A stretch of DNA of 64,000 nucleotides from Amycolatopsis vastitatis (GTDB taxonomy: Bacteria; Actinomycetota; Actinomycetes; Mycobacteriales; Pseudonocardiaceae): contig NZ_NMUL01000008.1 in assembly GCF_002234595.1 (NCBI RefSeq), forward strand, positions 163,408 through 227,407. Direction: 5' to 3'. Shown here piece by piece: positions 26,760 through 35,273 of the stretch; the stretch's first letter is position 1, and each line of letters starts with the position of its first letter. Both the position numbers and the translations under genes were made by a program. Under the pieces are notes generated by a model. The model was given only the letters and a program-made list of their open reading frames with translations. It had not been told where the DNA came from and did no database searches.

Positions 26760-26825
26760 GGACATCCTCCCGAAGAACCGGTGGCCGCGGACCCCTCGGT
26801 CCGCGCCGGCCGACCTTCGCAGCGG

Positions 26826-26855
26826 CCGTCGACAATCCGTCGACAGTTCGTCGAC
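26826..26855. promoter_or_regulatory. three 11-bp-spaced heptamers (SARP-type box)
   Basis: On the minus strand TCGACGA (26848-26854), TCGACGG (26837-26843) and TCGACGG (26826-26832) are separated by ACTG and ATTG spacers. GTCGAC recurs every 11 bases. This is the binding-site geometry of SARP activators and it lies between the secreted protein gene (start 26759) and a SARP gene (start 26949). Confidence 0.6.
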
Positions 26856-26948
26856 GGAGACTTACCCGGCTGTGGGACGTATCCCGCGCGGCCCGGGCCG
26901 CTCCTGTACGCCGGAGCGGGCGGGATACCCGCGCGCGGAGGGGCGGGC

Positions 26949-29066
26949 ATGGGCGGGGTGGAGCTCGGGGTGCTGGGACCGTTCGAAGTGCGGCTCGACG
27001 GCGAGCCGCGGGACGTCGGGGGGCCGCGCCTGCGGACCCTGCTGGCGGTGCTGGCGGCGGAGGCGGGGCACGTCGTCAGCGTGCCCGCGCTCGGCCGGGC
27101 GCTCTGGGGCGAGCGGCCGCCGGCGCACGCCGGCCGGACCGTGCGGACGTACCTGTCGCGGCTCCGCGGCACGGTCGATCCCGGGCTGATCCTGACCCGG
27201 TCGCCGGGGTACGTCCTGCACGTGGCACCGCAGGCCCTCGACGCGACGCGGTTCGAGCGGCTCGCCGCCGAGGGACGCCGGGCGCTCGCCGCCGGGGAGC
27301 CCGCGGCGGCCCGTGAGCACCTCACCACCGCACTGGACCTGTGGCGCGGGCGCGCCTACGAGGAGTTCGACGACGTCGAACTCCTGCGGGCCGAAGGGAT
27401 GCGGCTCGACCGGCTGCGCCACAGCGCCGTCCAGGACCGGATCGACGCCGACCTCGCGACCGGCGAAGACGCCGAGCTGATCGCGGAGCTGGAGGCACTG
27501 ACCGCGGCGTTCCCCGGGCACGAGCGGCTGTGGGCGCAGCTGATGACGGCGCTGTACCGGGCCGGGCGCCAGGGCGACGCGCTCGAAGCGTTCCACCGGG
27601 CCCGGCACGGCCTGATCACCGCGGCCGGGGTCGAGCCGTCACCGCTGCTCGCCCAGGTGCACCGGCAGGTCCTCGCCCACGACGCGGGGCTGCTCGCGAC
27701 CCACGGCAGGACCGTGGTGACCGTCCCGGACGACGCGCTGGCCGCCGGGGAGCACGCGCTGCTGGAAGACGGCGACCTCCGGACGAGCCGGGAGCACTTC
27801 GAAACCGCCTACCTCCGGGCCGAACGGGCCGGGGACGCCGACGCGCTCGCCCGCGCGGTCCTCGGCCTGGGCGGGGTATGGGTGCGCGAGCACCGGACGG
27901 CCGCCGCGTCGGCGTCACTGCTGACGCGGCTGCGATACGCGCAGGAGGCCGTGGGCCCCGCCTCGTCGCTCGGTCACCGGCTCCAGGTCCGGCTCGCGGC
28001 CGAACTGGACTACGAAGAGGGCACGCACGGCCGGATCCTGGCGATGGCCGAGCGGACGCGGGCGGCGGGCGACCCGGTCGCGCACGCCGAAGCGCTGAGC
28101 CTGGCCCACCACTGCCTGCTCGGCCCGGACCACACGCAGCTGCGGCGCGCGCTCGCGACGGAGCTGGTCGGGGTGAGCGGCCGCTCGGGGCGGCGCACCG
28201 ATCTCGTCATGGGCGTGCTGTGGGACGCCGTCGACCTCTTCCTGGCCGGGGACCCGCACGCCGAACGGCGGCTCGGCGAGCTCCAGGACCTGCTGGCCGA
28301 GCGGAAGCACCTGGCGGCCAGGTTCGTGGCCGACGCGCTCGGGGTCATGCTGGCCATCCGCGCCGGCCGGTTCGACGAGGCCGAAGCCGGGGCGCAGGCC
28401 TGCGCCGAACTCGGGCAGGCGACCGGGGATTTCGACGCGCTGGGCTGGTACGGCGCGCAGCTGGTGGCGATCCGGTGGTTCCAGGGTCGGCTGGAGGAAC
28501 TGGTGCCCGTGCTGGACGGGCTGATGCACTCCCCCACGTTGAGCCCGATCGACAACTCCTACTACGCGGCGCTGGCCGTGGCGGCGGCGTCGGTCGGGGA
28601 CCGCCGCACCGCCGCGGGCGCGCTGGCGAGACTGTGCGGTGAGGATCTGGGGACGCTGCCCCGGTCGAGCACGTGGCTGATTTCGCTGTGCGGCGCGGCG
28701 GAAACCGCGTACCTGCTGGACGACCGGGCCACGGCGGCGCGGATCCACGAGCTGCTGGGGCCGTTCGGGCAGCTGCCCGCGATGGCGAGCCTCGGCGTCG
28801 CCTGCTTCGGCTCGGTCCACTACCCGCTGGGCACGACGGCGCTGACAGCAGGCGACCCCGGCCGGGCCGTGGCGCACCTGCGGGCCGCCGTCCGGCACAA
28901 CCTCGCCCTCGGCCACTGGCCGGCGGTGGTGTTCGCCCGCCGCCGCCACGCCGAAGCGCTGTACCGCCGCGGCGGTCCCGGCGACGGCGCGGCCGCGGAC
29001 CGGGAGCTGGCCGCGGCCGACGAGGAAGCCCGCAGCTTCACCGCGCCGTCGGTCACCGGGCGATGA
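26949..29066 (+). CDS. SARP-family transcriptional regulator (no NB-ARC)
   Basis: 705 residues. Winged helix at about 1-95 (GVELGVLGPFEVRLDGEPRD), BTAD at about 95-245 (ALYRAGRQGDALEAFHRARH), then a long helical TPR-like C-terminus. No Walker motif is seen, unlike the 910-residue SARP at 7779. The ATG at 26949 has GGAGGGG upstream; a GTG at 26958 is an alternative. Heptamers upstream suggest autoregulation, control of the divergent secreted protein, or both. It overlaps the STAS gene by 14 bases at the 3' end. Confidence 0.82.
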   Translation: MGGVELGVLGPFEVRLDGEPRDVGGPRLRTLLAVLAAEAGHVVSVPALGRALWGERPPAHAGRTVRTYLSRLRGTVDPGLILTRSPGYVLHVAPQALDATRFERLAAEGRRALAAGEPAAAREHLTTALDLWRGRAYEEFDDVELLRAEGMRLDRLRHSAVQDRIDADLATGEDAELIAELEALTAAFPGHERLWAQLMTALYRAGRQGDALEAFHRARHGLITAAGVEPSPLLAQVHRQVLAHDAGLLATHGRTVVTVPDDALAAGEHALLEDGDLRTSREHFETAYLRAERAGDADALARAVLGLGGVWVREHRTAAASASLLTRLRYAQEAVGPASSLGHRLQVRLAAELDYEEGTHGRILAMAERTRAAGDPVAHAEALSLAHHCLLGPDHTQLRRALATELVGVSGRSGRRTDLVMGVLWDAVDLFLAGDPHAERRLGELQDLLAERKHLAARFVADALGVMLAIRAGRFDEAEAGAQACAELGQATGDFDALGWYGAQLVAIRWFQGRLEELVPVLDGLMHSPTLSPIDNSYYAALAVAAASVGDRRTAAGALARLCGEDLGTLPRSSTWLISLCGAAETAYLLDDRATAARIHELLGPFGQLPAMASLGVACFGSVHYPLGTTALTAGDPGRAVAHLRAAVRHNLALGHWPAVVFARRRHAEALYRRGGPGDGAAADRELAAADEEARSFTAPSVTGR

Positions 29067-29424
29067 GGTGCTGCGCCTCTTCCGCCTGGTGGCCGTCCAG
29101 CCCGAACAACGGGGCGACCGCGGCGAGGTCCAGCGCGCGCCGCACGACCCGGGACGGCTTGAGCACGAGTTCGACGCCGGCGTCGGCGCACCGGGCCCGC
29201 AGCCGGCCGAGGGACGCCACACCCGTCACCCCGCAGAAGCCGACCCCCAGCAGGTCGACGACCAGCCGGTCCGGCGCGGCCGCCACCGCCCGGTCGAGCT
29301 CCTCGTCGAGGCGGGGCCGCGTGGCCATGTCGATCTCGCCCGCGATCGTGACCCGCAACGTTCCCGGCCGGGCCTGGACGGTCGTCGCGGTGAGCAGCAA
29401 GGCGGACAGGTCGAGGGCGCTCAT
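29053..29424 (-). CDS. STAS-domain anti-sigma factor antagonist-like protein
   Basis: 123 residues with GGAAGGAG upstream. The STAS fold is recognisable: LRVTIAGEIDMATRPRLDEE, then RLVVDLLGVGFCGVTGVASL, where the phosphorylatable serine region of SpoIIAA-like proteins (DSSGL) reads CGVTG, so control by kinase phosphorylation is uncertain. No partner anti-sigma kinase or sigma factor gene is adjacent. Confidence 0.75.
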   Translation of the reverse strand: MSALDLSALLLTATTVQARPGTLRVTIAGEIDMATRPRLDEELDRAVAAAPDRLVVDLLGVGFCGVTGVASLGRLRARCADAGVELVLKPSRVVRRALDLAAVAPLFGLDGHQAEEAQHLIAR

Positions 29425-29557
29425 CGAAAAGCTCCTTCCACAAGGGGTGGCTGCAGGTGATCGATTCCTACCCCGCTCCCGCCGGATCGAAACGGCGTGC
29501 ACTTCCCATCCCGAGCCTCCGGCTGACAGGCTCGGGCGGCGACGAGAAGGAGCGACG

Positions 29558-30748
29558 ATGCCCGGACTTCTGCTGCGTGACGGCCGCCCCTGGCGAGCCG
29601 GCGGCCCGGCCGACCTGCTCATCCGCGACGGCGTGATCGCCCGGCTCGGCCCGGGTCTCGACCCCGGCGACGCCGAGGTGATCGACCTCGGCGGCCGGCT
29701 CGTCCTGCCGGGCCTGGTCGAAGCCCACTGCCACCTGGACAAGACGCTCTACGGCTTGCCGTGGCGCCCGCACTCGGCCGGGCCCGCGCTGGCCGACCGG
29801 ATCGCGGACGAACGCCGGCACCGCACCGAGCTGGGACTGCCCGACCCCGCCGCGGTGACGGCGTTGCTGGAGGCGATGGCCGCCGCGGGCACCACGCACG
29901 TCCGCACCCACACGGACGTCTACTCCGGTGTCGGCCTCACCGGCGTCGAGGTGGTGCGCGACGTCGCGGCGCGGCTCGCCGGGCGGATCACCGTCGAGCA
30001 GGTCGCCTTCCCGCAGAGCGGCATCCTCGCCAACCCCGGCACGGCCGCCTTGCTGGAGGAGGCCATCGGTCTCGGGGTGAGCGCGGTCGGCGGGATCGAC
30101 CCGGCCGGGATGGACCGCGACCCGGTCCGCCACCTCGGCATCGTGTTCGGTCTCGCCGAGCGCCACGGCGTCCGGGTCGACCTGCACCTGCACGACCCCG
30201 GCTCGCTCGGCGTGTTCGAGCTGGAGCTGATCATCGAGCGGACCCGCGCGGCCGGCCTCGCCGGCCGGGTCACGGTCAGCCACGCGTACGCGCTCGCCCA
30301 AGCGGACGCGGCCACCCAGGACCGGCTGGCGGAGGCCCTCGCGGAAGCGGGCATCACGATCACGACGGCGGCGATCTTCGACTTCCCCGTCCCGCCGGTG
30401 AAGAAGCTGCGCGAAGCCGGGGTGAACGTCGCCTGCGGGCACGACGACATCCGCGACCTGTGGAGCCCGTACGGCAGCGGCGACCTGCTGGAGCGGGCCA
30501 TGCACCTGGCCTACCGCAGCACGTTCCGCCGCGACGAGGACATCGAGATCGCGCTGGAAGCGGTCACCTTCGGCGGGGCCGGTGCCCTCGGCCTCGACGG
30601 CTACGGCCTCACCGAGGGCGCGCCCGCCGACCTCGTGGTGGTCGACGCGGAGACCCCGGCCCACGCCGTCGTGACGCGGCCGCCGCGCGACCTCGTCCTC
30701 AAGGCGGGCCACGTCGTGGCCCGCGCTTTCGGATCCCACAAGGTATAG
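29558..30748 (+). CDS. cytosine deaminase-like amidohydrolase
   Basis: 396 residues from ATG 29558 (GAAGGAG upstream). Metal and catalytic motifs follow the CodA-like amidohydrolase order: EAHCHLDK, HVRTHTDVY, VDLHLHDPGSLG, RVTVSHAYAL and CGHDDIRDLWSPYG. It should hydrolyse a cyclic amidine or amide such as a pyrimidine or triazine-like ring in the cytosol. The exact substrate is not shown by the sequence. Confidence 0.82.
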   Translation: MPGLLLRDGRPWRAGGPADLLIRDGVIARLGPGLDPGDAEVIDLGGRLVLPGLVEAHCHLDKTLYGLPWRPHSAGPALADRIADERRHRTELGLPDPAAVTALLEAMAAAGTTHVRTHTDVYSGVGLTGVEVVRDVAARLAGRITVEQVAFPQSGILANPGTAALLEEAIGLGVSAVGGIDPAGMDRDPVRHLGIVFGLAERHGVRVDLHLHDPGSLGVFELELIIERTRAAGLAGRVTVSHAYALAQADAATQDRLAEALAEAGITITTAAIFDFPVPPVKKLREAGVNVACGHDDIRDLWSPYGSGDLLERAMHLAYRSTFRRDEDIEIALEAVTFGGAGALGLDGYGLTEGAPADLVVVDAETPAHAVVTRPPRDLVLKAGHVVARAFGSHKV

Positions 30749-30761
30749 GTCGTTATACGCC

Positions 30762-31748
30762 TCAGTAGACGTACGGCCAGCCCGCGCTGTCGTAGCCGAT
30801 GAGGTTGATGCCGAGCTTGCCCGTCAGCGGCGTCGCGTCCGAGTAGTAGTAGTGGTAGGTCAGCACGTCGGCGTCGGTGTCGTGCAGCACGGCCACGTGG
30901 CCGGGGCCGTGGACCGCGCCGTGGCTCGCCAGGATCTGCGTGCCGCCGCCGGCGGTCATCCGGACGCCGTTGCGATCGGTGTACGGGCCGGTGATCGACG
31001 TCGAGCGGCCGACCATCACGCGGTAGGTGCTCTTCGTGCCCTGGCAGCACAGGTCCCACGAGACGAACAGGTAGTAGTAGCCGCCGTGCTGGACGATGTA
31101 CGGCGCTTCTTCGGCCGTGGTGCTGCCCGTGCGCTGGGCGATGCTCCGGAGCGCGGTGTCACTGGTGCTGCGCTTGCCGGTGGCCGGGTCGAGCCGGATC
31201 ATCTTGATGCCCGTCCACCACGAACCGAAGCTGAGCCACCAGCGGCCGGACGAATCGACGAACAGGTTCGGGTCGATCGCGTTGTAGTCGTTGCTCGTGC
31301 TGGTCTGGACGACGATGCCCTGGTTCGTCCAGCTGTCCGGCAGGCCGGTCGTGCTGGTGGCGAGGAAGATCGCCGAGTTGCGGGAGCCCAGTGACGAAGC
31401 GGCGTAGTACAGGTAGTACTTGCCGTTGTGGAACGAGATGTCCGGCGCCCACAGGTATTCCGGCTTGGCGGGGTCGGTGAAGGGTGCGGTCCACGGTGCG
31501 CCGTTCGGCCAGACCGACCCGATCTTCGTGAAGTGGATCCGGTCGGTCGAGCGGCGGATCTGCAGGTACTGGTCGGTGGAGTAGAGCAGGTAGCTGCCGT
31601 CCGCCGCGCGGATCATCGACGGGTCGTGCACCGCCTCGATGTCGCCGGTGACGTAACCGGGATCGGGGTAGGTCGCCGCCTGCGCGGCGGGGGCGCTCAG
31701 CAGAGCGGCGGCGACGGCGACGAGAGCCGGAAGGCGGCGCAGGCGCAT
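30762..31748 (-). CDS. secreted GH43 endo-1,5-alpha-L-arabinanase
   Basis: 328 residues. Signal peptide MRLRRLPALVAVAAALLSAP to AQA. The five-blade propeller motifs are present: AVHDPSMIRA (catalytic base Asp), YLWAPDISFHNGKYYLYYAA, AIDPNLFVDSSGRWWLSFGS (modulator Asp) and TAEEAPYIVQHGGYYYLFVS (acid Glu). It cuts the arabinan side chains of pectin outside the cell. A perfect LacI-type palindrome lies 26 bases upstream. Confidence 0.92.
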   Translation of the reverse strand: MRLRRLPALVAVAAALLSAPAAQAATYPDPGYVTGDIEAVHDPSMIRAADGSYLLYSTDQYLQIRRSTDRIHFTKIGSVWPNGAPWTAPFTDPAKPEYLWAPDISFHNGKYYLYYAASSLGSRNSAIFLATSTTGLPDSWTNQGIVVQTSTSNDYNAIDPNLFVDSSGRWWLSFGSWWTGIKMIRLDPATGKRSTSDTALRSIAQRTGSTTAEEAPYIVQHGGYYYLFVSWDLCCQGTKSTYRVMVGRSTSITGPYTDRNGVRMTAGGGTQILASHGAVHGPGHVAVLHDTDADVLTYHYYYSDATPLTGKLGINLIGYDSAGWPYVY

Positions 31749-31773
31749 GCGGTGTCCTAGGGGTCGGCGTTGA

Positions 31774-31789
31774 CTGTTAGCGCTAACAG
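31774..31789. promoter_or_regulatory. LacI-family operator of the arabinanase gene
   Basis: CTGTTAGCGCTAACAG is a perfect 16-bp palindrome centred on AGCGCT. Its arms (TGTTA) differ from the GAAAGCGCTTTC type used by the pectin operon, so a different LacI-family repressor, probably arabinose-responsive, is expected. Confidence 0.75.
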
Positions 31790-31874
31790 GGCATGACGGG
31801 TGAAATGGTCGGTGTTCACGGGGTCGCCGTCAAGGGCCGGACGGAGGTTTCCCGCCCGGCCCCGGTAACAGGCG

Positions 31875-32897
31875 TCAGTGCACGGGGTTCCACCCGTCGC
31901 TGCCCGCGAGGTACTTCTGCGCGGTGTAGTTCCCGGCCTGCGCGGCGGGCAGCTGCGGCCGGTCGGCGCCGGTCCCCGCGCCCGGGCCGGTGTTGCGGTA
32001 CTCGGAGAACCGCGCGTCCTTCCACGAGAAGCCCGACATGTCGGTCCACGGCGACTGCTTGATCGCCGCGGGCAGGGACGTCTCGCGGATCAGGACCTGG
32101 GCGATGGCGTCCACGTCCCCGCTCGGGTGCCACGGACGGCCGAGGTAGAAGCTCGCGTTGGCGGCCGAGCTGAGCACCTTGCTGCCGACGATCAGGAAGC
32201 CGTACGGGTTCGACCGCCGGGTGCTGGCCGCGGTCAGGAAACCGTTGTTGCTGCTGGAACCGCGGTCGAGCGCGGTGATCGCCGCCCGGTCGAACACCGC
32301 GGTGGCGCGGCCGAAGATGAAGTCGACGTCGCCGCTGATCGAGCAGTTGCGGTAGTACTGGCGCCCGACCGTGCCCACCGCCGCGGTGTCGGCGTAGAGC
32401 GTGTCCTGGTGCCCGAGGAAGGTGACGTTGTCGAAGACCATCCGGTCGCCGGTGGTCTTGACCGCGACCGCCTGGGTGTCCTTGATCTCCGGGTGGGCGT
32501 TGCGGTCGAAGGAGTTGCGGAAGGTCAGCGCGGACGCGGTGAAGCCGTTCGCGGCGATCGTCGCGGTCGCGCTGCCGGACGTGCCGTACGTCGAGCCGTC
32601 GGGCTTCTTGGTCCCGCTGGCGTTGTTGTAGTCGATGACGACGTCGGCAGCCTTCCCGGTGGTGCCACGCAGGGTGATCCCCGTCTTGCCCGACGGCACC
32701 GAGACGACCTCGTGGTAGGTCCCGGGTTTGACCGAAACCGTGCCGCCCGCCGAGACGGCGTTGATCCCGGCCTGCACGGTGGTGTAGTTGCCGGAGCCGT
32801 CCTTGGCCACGACGACGTTCGCCGCCGCGCCGGAGGCCGGCGGCGCGGCCAGTGACGCCCCGGCGAGCACCGACGCTACGAGCAGGGTCTTGAACAT
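31875..32897 (-). CDS. secreted pectinesterase (CE8)
   Basis: 340 residues. Signal MFKTLLVASVLAGASLAAPP. CE8 motifs: VQAGINAV, GRQYYRNC, SGDVDFIFGRATAVFD (catalytic Asp), and FYLGRPWHPSG. It removes methyl esters from homogalacturonan so that pectate lyases can act. It lies directly downstream of the PL3 lyase, separated by a terminator hairpin. Confidence 0.93.
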   Translation of the reverse strand: MFKTLLVASVLAGASLAAPPASGAAANVVVAKDGSGNYTTVQAGINAVSAGGTVSVKPGTYHEVVSVPSGKTGITLRGTTGKAADVVIDYNNASGTKKPDGSTYGTSGSATATIAANGFTASALTFRNSFDRNAHPEIKDTQAVAVKTTGDRMVFDNVTFLGHQDTLYADTAAVGTVGRQYYRNCSISGDVDFIFGRATAVFDRAAITALDRGSSSNNGFLTAASTRRSNPYGFLIVGSKVLSSAANASFYLGRPWHPSGDVDAIAQVLIRETSLPAAIKQSPWTDMSGFSWKDARFSEYRNTGPGAGTGADRPQLPAAQAGNYTAQKYLAGSDGWNPVH

Positions 32898-32915
32898 GAC
32901 GCCTCCACGGAGGAA

Positions 32916-32956
32916 CGCGCCGGGGGTACCGGACGGCGGCCGCCACCCCCGGCGCG
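32916..32956 (-). terminator. hairpin between PL3 and pectinesterase genes
   Basis: A perfect 12-bp stem (CGCGCCGGGGGT with 32945-32956) around a 17-base loop lies just downstream of the PL3 stop, so the pectinesterase probably has its own promoter or depends on readthrough. Confidence 0.65.
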
Positions 32957-32962
32957 GGTCGG

Positions 32963-33748
32963 TTACTTGTAGGTGATGTTCGCCGCGGTGTAGAGGCAGT
33001 TCGTCGAGTCCGGGCCGCTGCCGATCTTCGTCGGCTCGCCGCTGGTCACGCCCTTGTACTTCGTGCAGGGCTCGATCTTGCGGCTGGAATCGCCGACGAT
33101 GGTGATCCTCGTCAGCTTGGCGGTGTCACCGTAGTTGGTGTTGATGCCGACCAGCGCCTTGCCGGGCACGGTGGCGGTGACGTTGTCGACGACGACGTTG
33201 CGCTTGTACTGCGTCTTGCAGTTGCCGCAGGAGCGGTACAGCTTGCCGAAGTCGTTGACCTGGAAATTGCGGATGTACATGGTGCCGGGGCCGTTGTGCT
33301 GGAAGACCTTGTCCGACGCCTTGCGCGCGCCGCCGCCGTCGATGGTCATCGTCTGCGAGGCGGAGGTGCCCTTGAAGGTCGCGGCGTCCTCGCCGACGTC
33401 CTCCCACCAGACGTTGAGCAGCGTGCAGGTGCCGAGGCAGTGCACGCCGTCGGCGGCCGGGCTGCCCAGGACGACGTTCTTGAGGGTGGTGCCGTTGGCG
33501 AGCTCGAAGATCGGGCTCTGGTCCTCGCTCTGGCCGCCGGTGCCGAGGTCGCCGGTGCCGTAGAACCGCTTGAGGCCGCCGTCGTAGGTGCCGCTGGTGA
33601 CCTTGATCGTCTTCGGCACCGGCACGCTGGTGCTCGGGTTCGGCCAGGAGGCGGCCGACGCGGTCGCGCCGGTGCCGACCGCCGCCGAAACCACGAGGGC
33701 GGCGACGGCGGTCATCCGGACGACCCGGGATATCACGGGGGAAATCAT
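32963..33748 (-). CDS. secreted pectate lyase, PL3
   Basis: 261 residues with a signal peptide ending ATASA. The PL3 pattern is clear: KTIKVTSGTYDGGLKRFYG, SPIFELANGTTLKNVVLGSP, ADGVHCLGTCTLLNVWWEDV (calcium-binding GEDAA follows) and KVFQHNGPGTMYIRNFQVND with CGNCKTQYKRNVVV. It cleaves de-esterified homogalacturonan by beta elimination with Ca2+. Its promoter (33830-33858) overlaps a GAAAGCGCTTTC operator just downstream. Confidence 0.93.
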   Translation of the reverse strand: MISPVISRVVRMTAVAALVVSAAVGTGATASAASWPNPSTSVPVPKTIKVTSGTYDGGLKRFYGTGDLGTGGQSEDQSPIFELANGTTLKNVVLGSPAADGVHCLGTCTLLNVWWEDVGEDAATFKGTSASQTMTIDGGGARKASDKVFQHNGPGTMYIRNFQVNDFGKLYRSCGNCKTQYKRNVVVDNVTATVPGKALVGINTNYGDTAKLTRITIVGDSSRKIEPCTKYKGVTSGEPTKIGSGPDSTNCLYTAANITYK

Positions 33749-33808
33749 TGGTCACTCCCTGGTCTTGAGCTTCAATCGGCGCTGATGGGAAACGTCCGAC
33801 CGGGTTGT

Positions 33809-33858
33809 GAAAGCGCTTTCTCGTCACCGAGTTTCAGGTTGCGGACAGCGCGTGTCAA
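33809..33858 (-). promoter_or_regulatory. promoter and LacI-type operator of the PL3 gene
   Basis: TTGACA (33853-33858) and GAAACT (33830-33835) are 17 bases apart on the minus strand. The perfect palindrome GAAAGCGCTTTC (33809-33820) lies right after the -10, where a bound repressor would block transcription. Confidence 0.65.
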
Positions 33859-33940
33859 TGTCGTTCGCCGCAGCGGCACGCATGTCGCCCGGATGGTCGC
33901 CGACGGCGGGGGTTTTCAGAAAACCCCGAAACTGTCGAAA

Positions 33941-33976
33941 GTTCTTGAGTGCGGCGGAGTTCTTGAGTGCGGCGGA
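33941..33976. repeat. tandem 18-bp repeat after the PL1 gene
   Basis: GTTCTTGAGTGCGGCGGA occurs twice head to tail, ending three bases before the PL1 stop codon at 33980. A related 18-bp repeat with the core CGGGTGCGGC lies inside the DUF6807 gene (35966-35993). Confidence 0.7.
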
Positions 33977-33979
33977 GTT

Positions 33980-35263
33980 TCAGCGCCCCGGCCCGGCCCC
34001 GGTGAGCACCAGTGCGGGGACCGCCCACGCGGGGTCGAGGCGTTCGACGAAGGGGGGCGTCCAGCCGACGTCCGACCCGAGATCCGGGTCGTTGGCCGCG
34101 TTGTATTCGGCCAGCAGGTCGACCGGGCGCGGCCACTGGTTGCCTTGGGCGACCAGCGTTCCGGTCGCGTGCAGCGCCGTTCCCTTCCAGTAGTGCACCA
34201 GCTGCCCCAGCGGCAGCCCGGCCGGGATCCGGAAGAAGTTGTTCTCCGCGTAGATCTTCGACTGCACGCCCACACCGAGGGAATACGTGTAGTCGGCGGG
34301 ATCCGGGACCAGGTACAGGTTGTCGTAGACGTGCACCTGGCCGTACCGCACCCGCGGCGCGCGCTGACCGATGTCCGAGAACAGGTTGTGGTGCAAGGTG
34401 ACGCGCAGCTTGCCGACGTCGTAGGTCGGCTTGTCGGTGTTGCCGATCAGCATGGTCTTGTCGTGCTCGCGCAGCCGGTTGTAGGACACCGTGACCAGGT
34501 CCGAGCCGTTGACGATGTCCAGCAGCCCGTCGTGGACCTCGTACTTGCGGCCGTAGTAGGACGGCTGCTGGACGTTCCCGCCGTCGCTGAACTCGTTGTG
34601 GTCCACCCAGACGTGGGTCGCGCCGACCAGGTCGAGGTTGTCGTACTCGGAGTTCCAGTTGCCGTCGGCGGTGTCGAGCGGGTCCCACTGCGGGAAGCAG
34701 TCGTGGGCGTCGGAGAAGTGCAGGTTCTCGAGGATCACGTTGTCGCCGATGACGCGCAGGGTCAGCCCGTGCAGCGTGGCGGGGCCGAGCCCGACGATCG
34801 TCGTGTTCGCGCCGACGTCGAGCACGACCTGCTTGGCCTGGTTCGCCTGCGACCGCGCGCGGGCCTCTTCCAGCGGTCCCGACGGCGGCACCTTCCCCCA
34901 CGTCGCGGGGTCGTAGGCCGCCAAGTATGCCGGGAGGCTGTACGCGGGATCGGCGAAACCCTCGCAGCTCACCGGCCGGTCCTGGTCGTCCACGTTGCCT
35001 TCGATCGTGCCGCGGACGTAGATGATCTTGGGTGCACCCGGGTGCGCCGCCAGGGCCGCGGCCAGCTCCGACCGCTTGGTCACCGTGTGGACGTCGCCGG
35101 GGGCGGCGGCCGCCCCGCCGGTCGTCCCCGTGGTCGCCGCGGCCCAGCCGTCGTGCGCGCCGAGCACGACCCGGCCGGGGTCGCGGCCGTGCGCCTGGGC
35201 CGGTGCCGCGGTGAGCGTCAATCCGAGCAGGGTGAGGCACCCCGCGAAAGCCTTCCAGCGCAT
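33980..35263 (-). CDS. secreted pectate lyase, PL1
   Basis: 427 residues from ATG 35263 (GAGGAG upstream). Signal MRWKAFAGCLTLLGLTLTAA to AQA. Parallel beta-helix lyase motifs are HVWVDHNEFSDGG (Ca2+ site), EVHDGLLDIVNGSDLVTVSY, and LRVTLHHNLFSDIGQRAPRV, whose RxPxxR-type arginine is the catalytic base. It is the last gene of the importer operon, ten bases after the DUF6807 gene, which ties extracellular cutting to uptake. Confidence 0.92.
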   Translation of the reverse strand: MRWKAFAGCLTLLGLTLTAAPAQAHGRDPGRVVLGAHDGWAAATTGTTGGAAAAPGDVHTVTKRSELAAALAAHPGAPKIIYVRGTIEGNVDDQDRPVSCEGFADPAYSLPAYLAAYDPATWGKVPPSGPLEEARARSQANQAKQVVLDVGANTTIVGLGPATLHGLTLRVIGDNVILENLHFSDAHDCFPQWDPLDTADGNWNSEYDNLDLVGATHVWVDHNEFSDGGNVQQPSYYGRKYEVHDGLLDIVNGSDLVTVSYNRLREHDKTMLIGNTDKPTYDVGKLRVTLHHNLFSDIGQRAPRVRYGQVHVYDNLYLVPDPADYTYSLGVGVQSKIYAENNFFRIPAGLPLGQLVHYWKGTALHATGTLVAQGNQWPRPVDLLAEYNAANDPDLGSDVGWTPPFVERLDPAWAVPALVLTGAGPGR

Positions 35264-35273
35264 GTCGGCTCCT

